A stretch of DNA of 8,452 bases from Methanomassiliicoccus sp. UBA345 (GTDB taxonomy: Archaea; Thermoplasmatota; Thermoplasmata; Methanomassiliicoccales; Methanomassiliicoccaceae), in the NCBI GenBank assembly GCA_002504525.1, contig DATD01000032.1, forward strand, positions 72,820-81,271, read 5' to 3'. This document shows, piece by piece, positions 7,392 through 8,452 of this stretch. How positions within the stretch are numbered: the stretch's first letter is position 1; every line of letters begins with the position of its first letter. A program made the position numbers and the translations under genes. A model generated the notes under the pieces. The model ran no database searches and was not told where the DNA came from. It was given only the letters and a program-made list of their open reading frames with translations.

Positions 7392-7439
7392 AATAGCATG
7401 CATCCAGAATCACTCTGGCGGTATGATTTATTTTCTTCC

Positions 7440-8452
7440 CTATTCCCGTGGCACATCTCGAAAATCACCCAGTTGTTGCAGGCCGTTCACAATCATTAGA
7501 TCTCTCATCATTTCCTTACTCGCGAGCGATTCTGGAGCTATCACAAGCTTGACCTTCTCGGCGTGGTAGTCCTCTGCCGACTTTCCGGACCAGTCGCCGA
7601 TGATCTTGACATCCAGTTCCACCAGCTGCAGGCCGACGAAGCTTACCGACAGATCGTAGAGCATCTCCACTAGCAGCCAGGGATCGAAGTCCATCCTGAT
7701 GGGCAGCTCCTTTGGATACTCCACCAGAATGGATGGCAGCTTGTGCGAGAAGGCGTGGGCGCGGCACTTGTCGTCACCGGTGATGAATATGACGTCCAGA
7801 CGCTGGTCCGCGGAATGCTCCGCCAGCGAGCGCACGATCTCGTCATCGATGCTCTCCTTGTCCTCAGAAGCTCTACCGCCTCCCACGCGCCATAGGCTGC
7901 ATGTCCGGCGGAGAACGTCAATTTCAGTCTGGGCATTGAGCGCCTTCCGCCCCTTCTTGTAGCATATGTTGCTCATCCCCCGCACCAGCACTTGGTCCCT
8001 GACAGCGCGTTGCAGCTCGGTGATGTCGCTGCGGGAGTACTTGCGGGCAATGGAGCGGGAGATCTCTTCCTCCACCAGATTGGAGACGATGACCTGCACG
8101 TCCCTCGGACGGAAGCCCATCCGTTCGAGCGCATCACCATGCAGGAGCATCCGACTGAACAATCGATGGTAGGCGATGTTGGAATCGATGGCGAAGGCTC
8201 TCTGCCTCGGGTATCGGTAGGGGTCGCTCCTCCGTTCCATTGCTGTTTCGATCTCATCGAATATCGGGCGGCTCACTTCATCGGGAAGCAGTACCGTGTG
8301 CCATACCGCAGTTCGAAGGTCCTCGTAGTTGGGAAGGTCGTCGACTGCGGCCGACGGGCCCTTGGAGCGTATCGGTGCCAGGGCGTCATGGAACTCCTTA
8401 TGTCCGGCCAGCACGCGGATCTCATTGTTGACGAGGTCGATGCTCAACAGGT
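7440..8452 (-). CDS. PIN-domain protein, predicted ribonuclease (5' end at or beyond the right edge)
   Basis: About 337 codons are visible, ending PRE-TAG. The PIN fold is suggested by the order of acidic residues. Counting from the TTG at 8447, these are FAIDSN (85-90, D88), VIVSNLVEEEIS (119-130, E126-E128), ESIDDEIVRSLAEH (198-211, D201/D202) and the hallmark IFITGDDKCRAHA (220-232, D225/D226). PIN domains are metal-dependent RNases found in toxins, RNA processing and defence. The protein is much longer than VapC toxins (about 130 residues), with an N-terminal region of about 80 residues and a C-terminal region of about 90 residues that I do not recognise. No antitoxin is visible. The first in-window start is TTG at 8445-8447, but the frame stays open to the edge, so an upstream ATG is equally likely. 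It lies upstream of the helicase gene on the same strand, 149 nt away, with GC like the host genes. Confidence 0.75.
   Translation of the reverse strand, partial: LLSIDLVNNEIRVLAGHKEFHDALAPIRSKGPSAAVDDLPNYEDLRTAVWHTVLLPDEVSRPIFDEIETAMERRSDPYRYPRQRAFAIDSNIAYHRLFSRMLLHGDALERMGFRPRDVQVIVSNLVEEEISRSIARKYSRSDITELQRAVRDQVLVRGMSNICYKKGRKALNAQTEIDVLRRTCSLWRVGGGRASEDKESIDDEIVRSLAEHSADQRLDVIFITGDDKCRAHAFSHKLPSILVEYPKELPIRMDFDPWLLVEMLYDLSVSFVGLQLVELDVKIIGDWSGKSAEDYHAEKVKLVIAPESLASKEMMRDLMIVNGLQQLGDFRDVPRE

Larger units (their letters stand above)
7289..7439. other. AT-rich intergenic region upstream of the helicase gene
   Basis: This 151-nt stretch lies between the PIN gene stop and the helicase start. 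It contains the inverted repeat at 7357-7391, a candidate TATA box and a small hairpin-forming CCAGA/TCTGG pair at 7404-7418. No open reading frame or RNA gene was recognised. Its low GC continues that of the helicase gene, so the foreign segment may begin close to the PIN stop at 7440. Confidence 0.55.

Noticed and set aside
7404..7418. CCAGA/TCTGG hairpin after the PIN gene as an intrinsic terminator
   Set aside because: The stem has only 5 bp and no T-tract follows it on the transcribed strand.

Overview
The window looks archaeal, from a GC-rich lineage. TATA-like A/T boxes lie about 25 nt before the expected transcript starts, there are no bacterial -35/-10 promoters, Shine-Dalgarno matches are GGTGA/GGAG, and arginine is often AGG in otherwise GC-rich genes. 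The host could be a Methanomassiliicoccales-like Thermoplasmatota archaeon, but no marker gene in the window proves this.

Left block (1-2414, minus strand): a compact operon reads from a TetR-family repressor through a polysaccharide pyruvyl transferase-family protein to an extended SDR oxidoreductase of the thioester-reductase/'male sterility' type, which runs off the left edge. The genes are 4 nt apart or overlap as ATGA. A perfect 16-bp palindrome directly abuts the repressor's TATA box, which predicts autoregulation of the operon. The content suggests regulated modification of a cell-surface glycan or lipid.

Middle (2415-4147): a divergent promoter drives a 509-residue protein with a long coiled coil followed by an RmuC-like PD-(D/E)XK nuclease domain. 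A short convergent gap with weak T-rich termination signals follows.

Right block (4148-8452, minus strand): a 1046-residue PLD nuclease-DExH helicase-DUF3427 protein is encoded in visibly AT-richer DNA, suggesting horizontal acquisition. Upstream on the same strand, 149 nt away across a gap holding a 10-bp inverted repeat, lies a PIN-domain protein whose 5' end reaches the right edge.

Three different predicted nucleases (PD-(D/E)XK, PLD and PIN) thus sit next to each other, one fused to a helicase. This is the arrangement expected in a defence or DNA-processing island. No catalogued system is recognised with confidence, and joint function is a hypothesis. No tRNA, rRNA, CRISPR array, transposase or integrase was seen.
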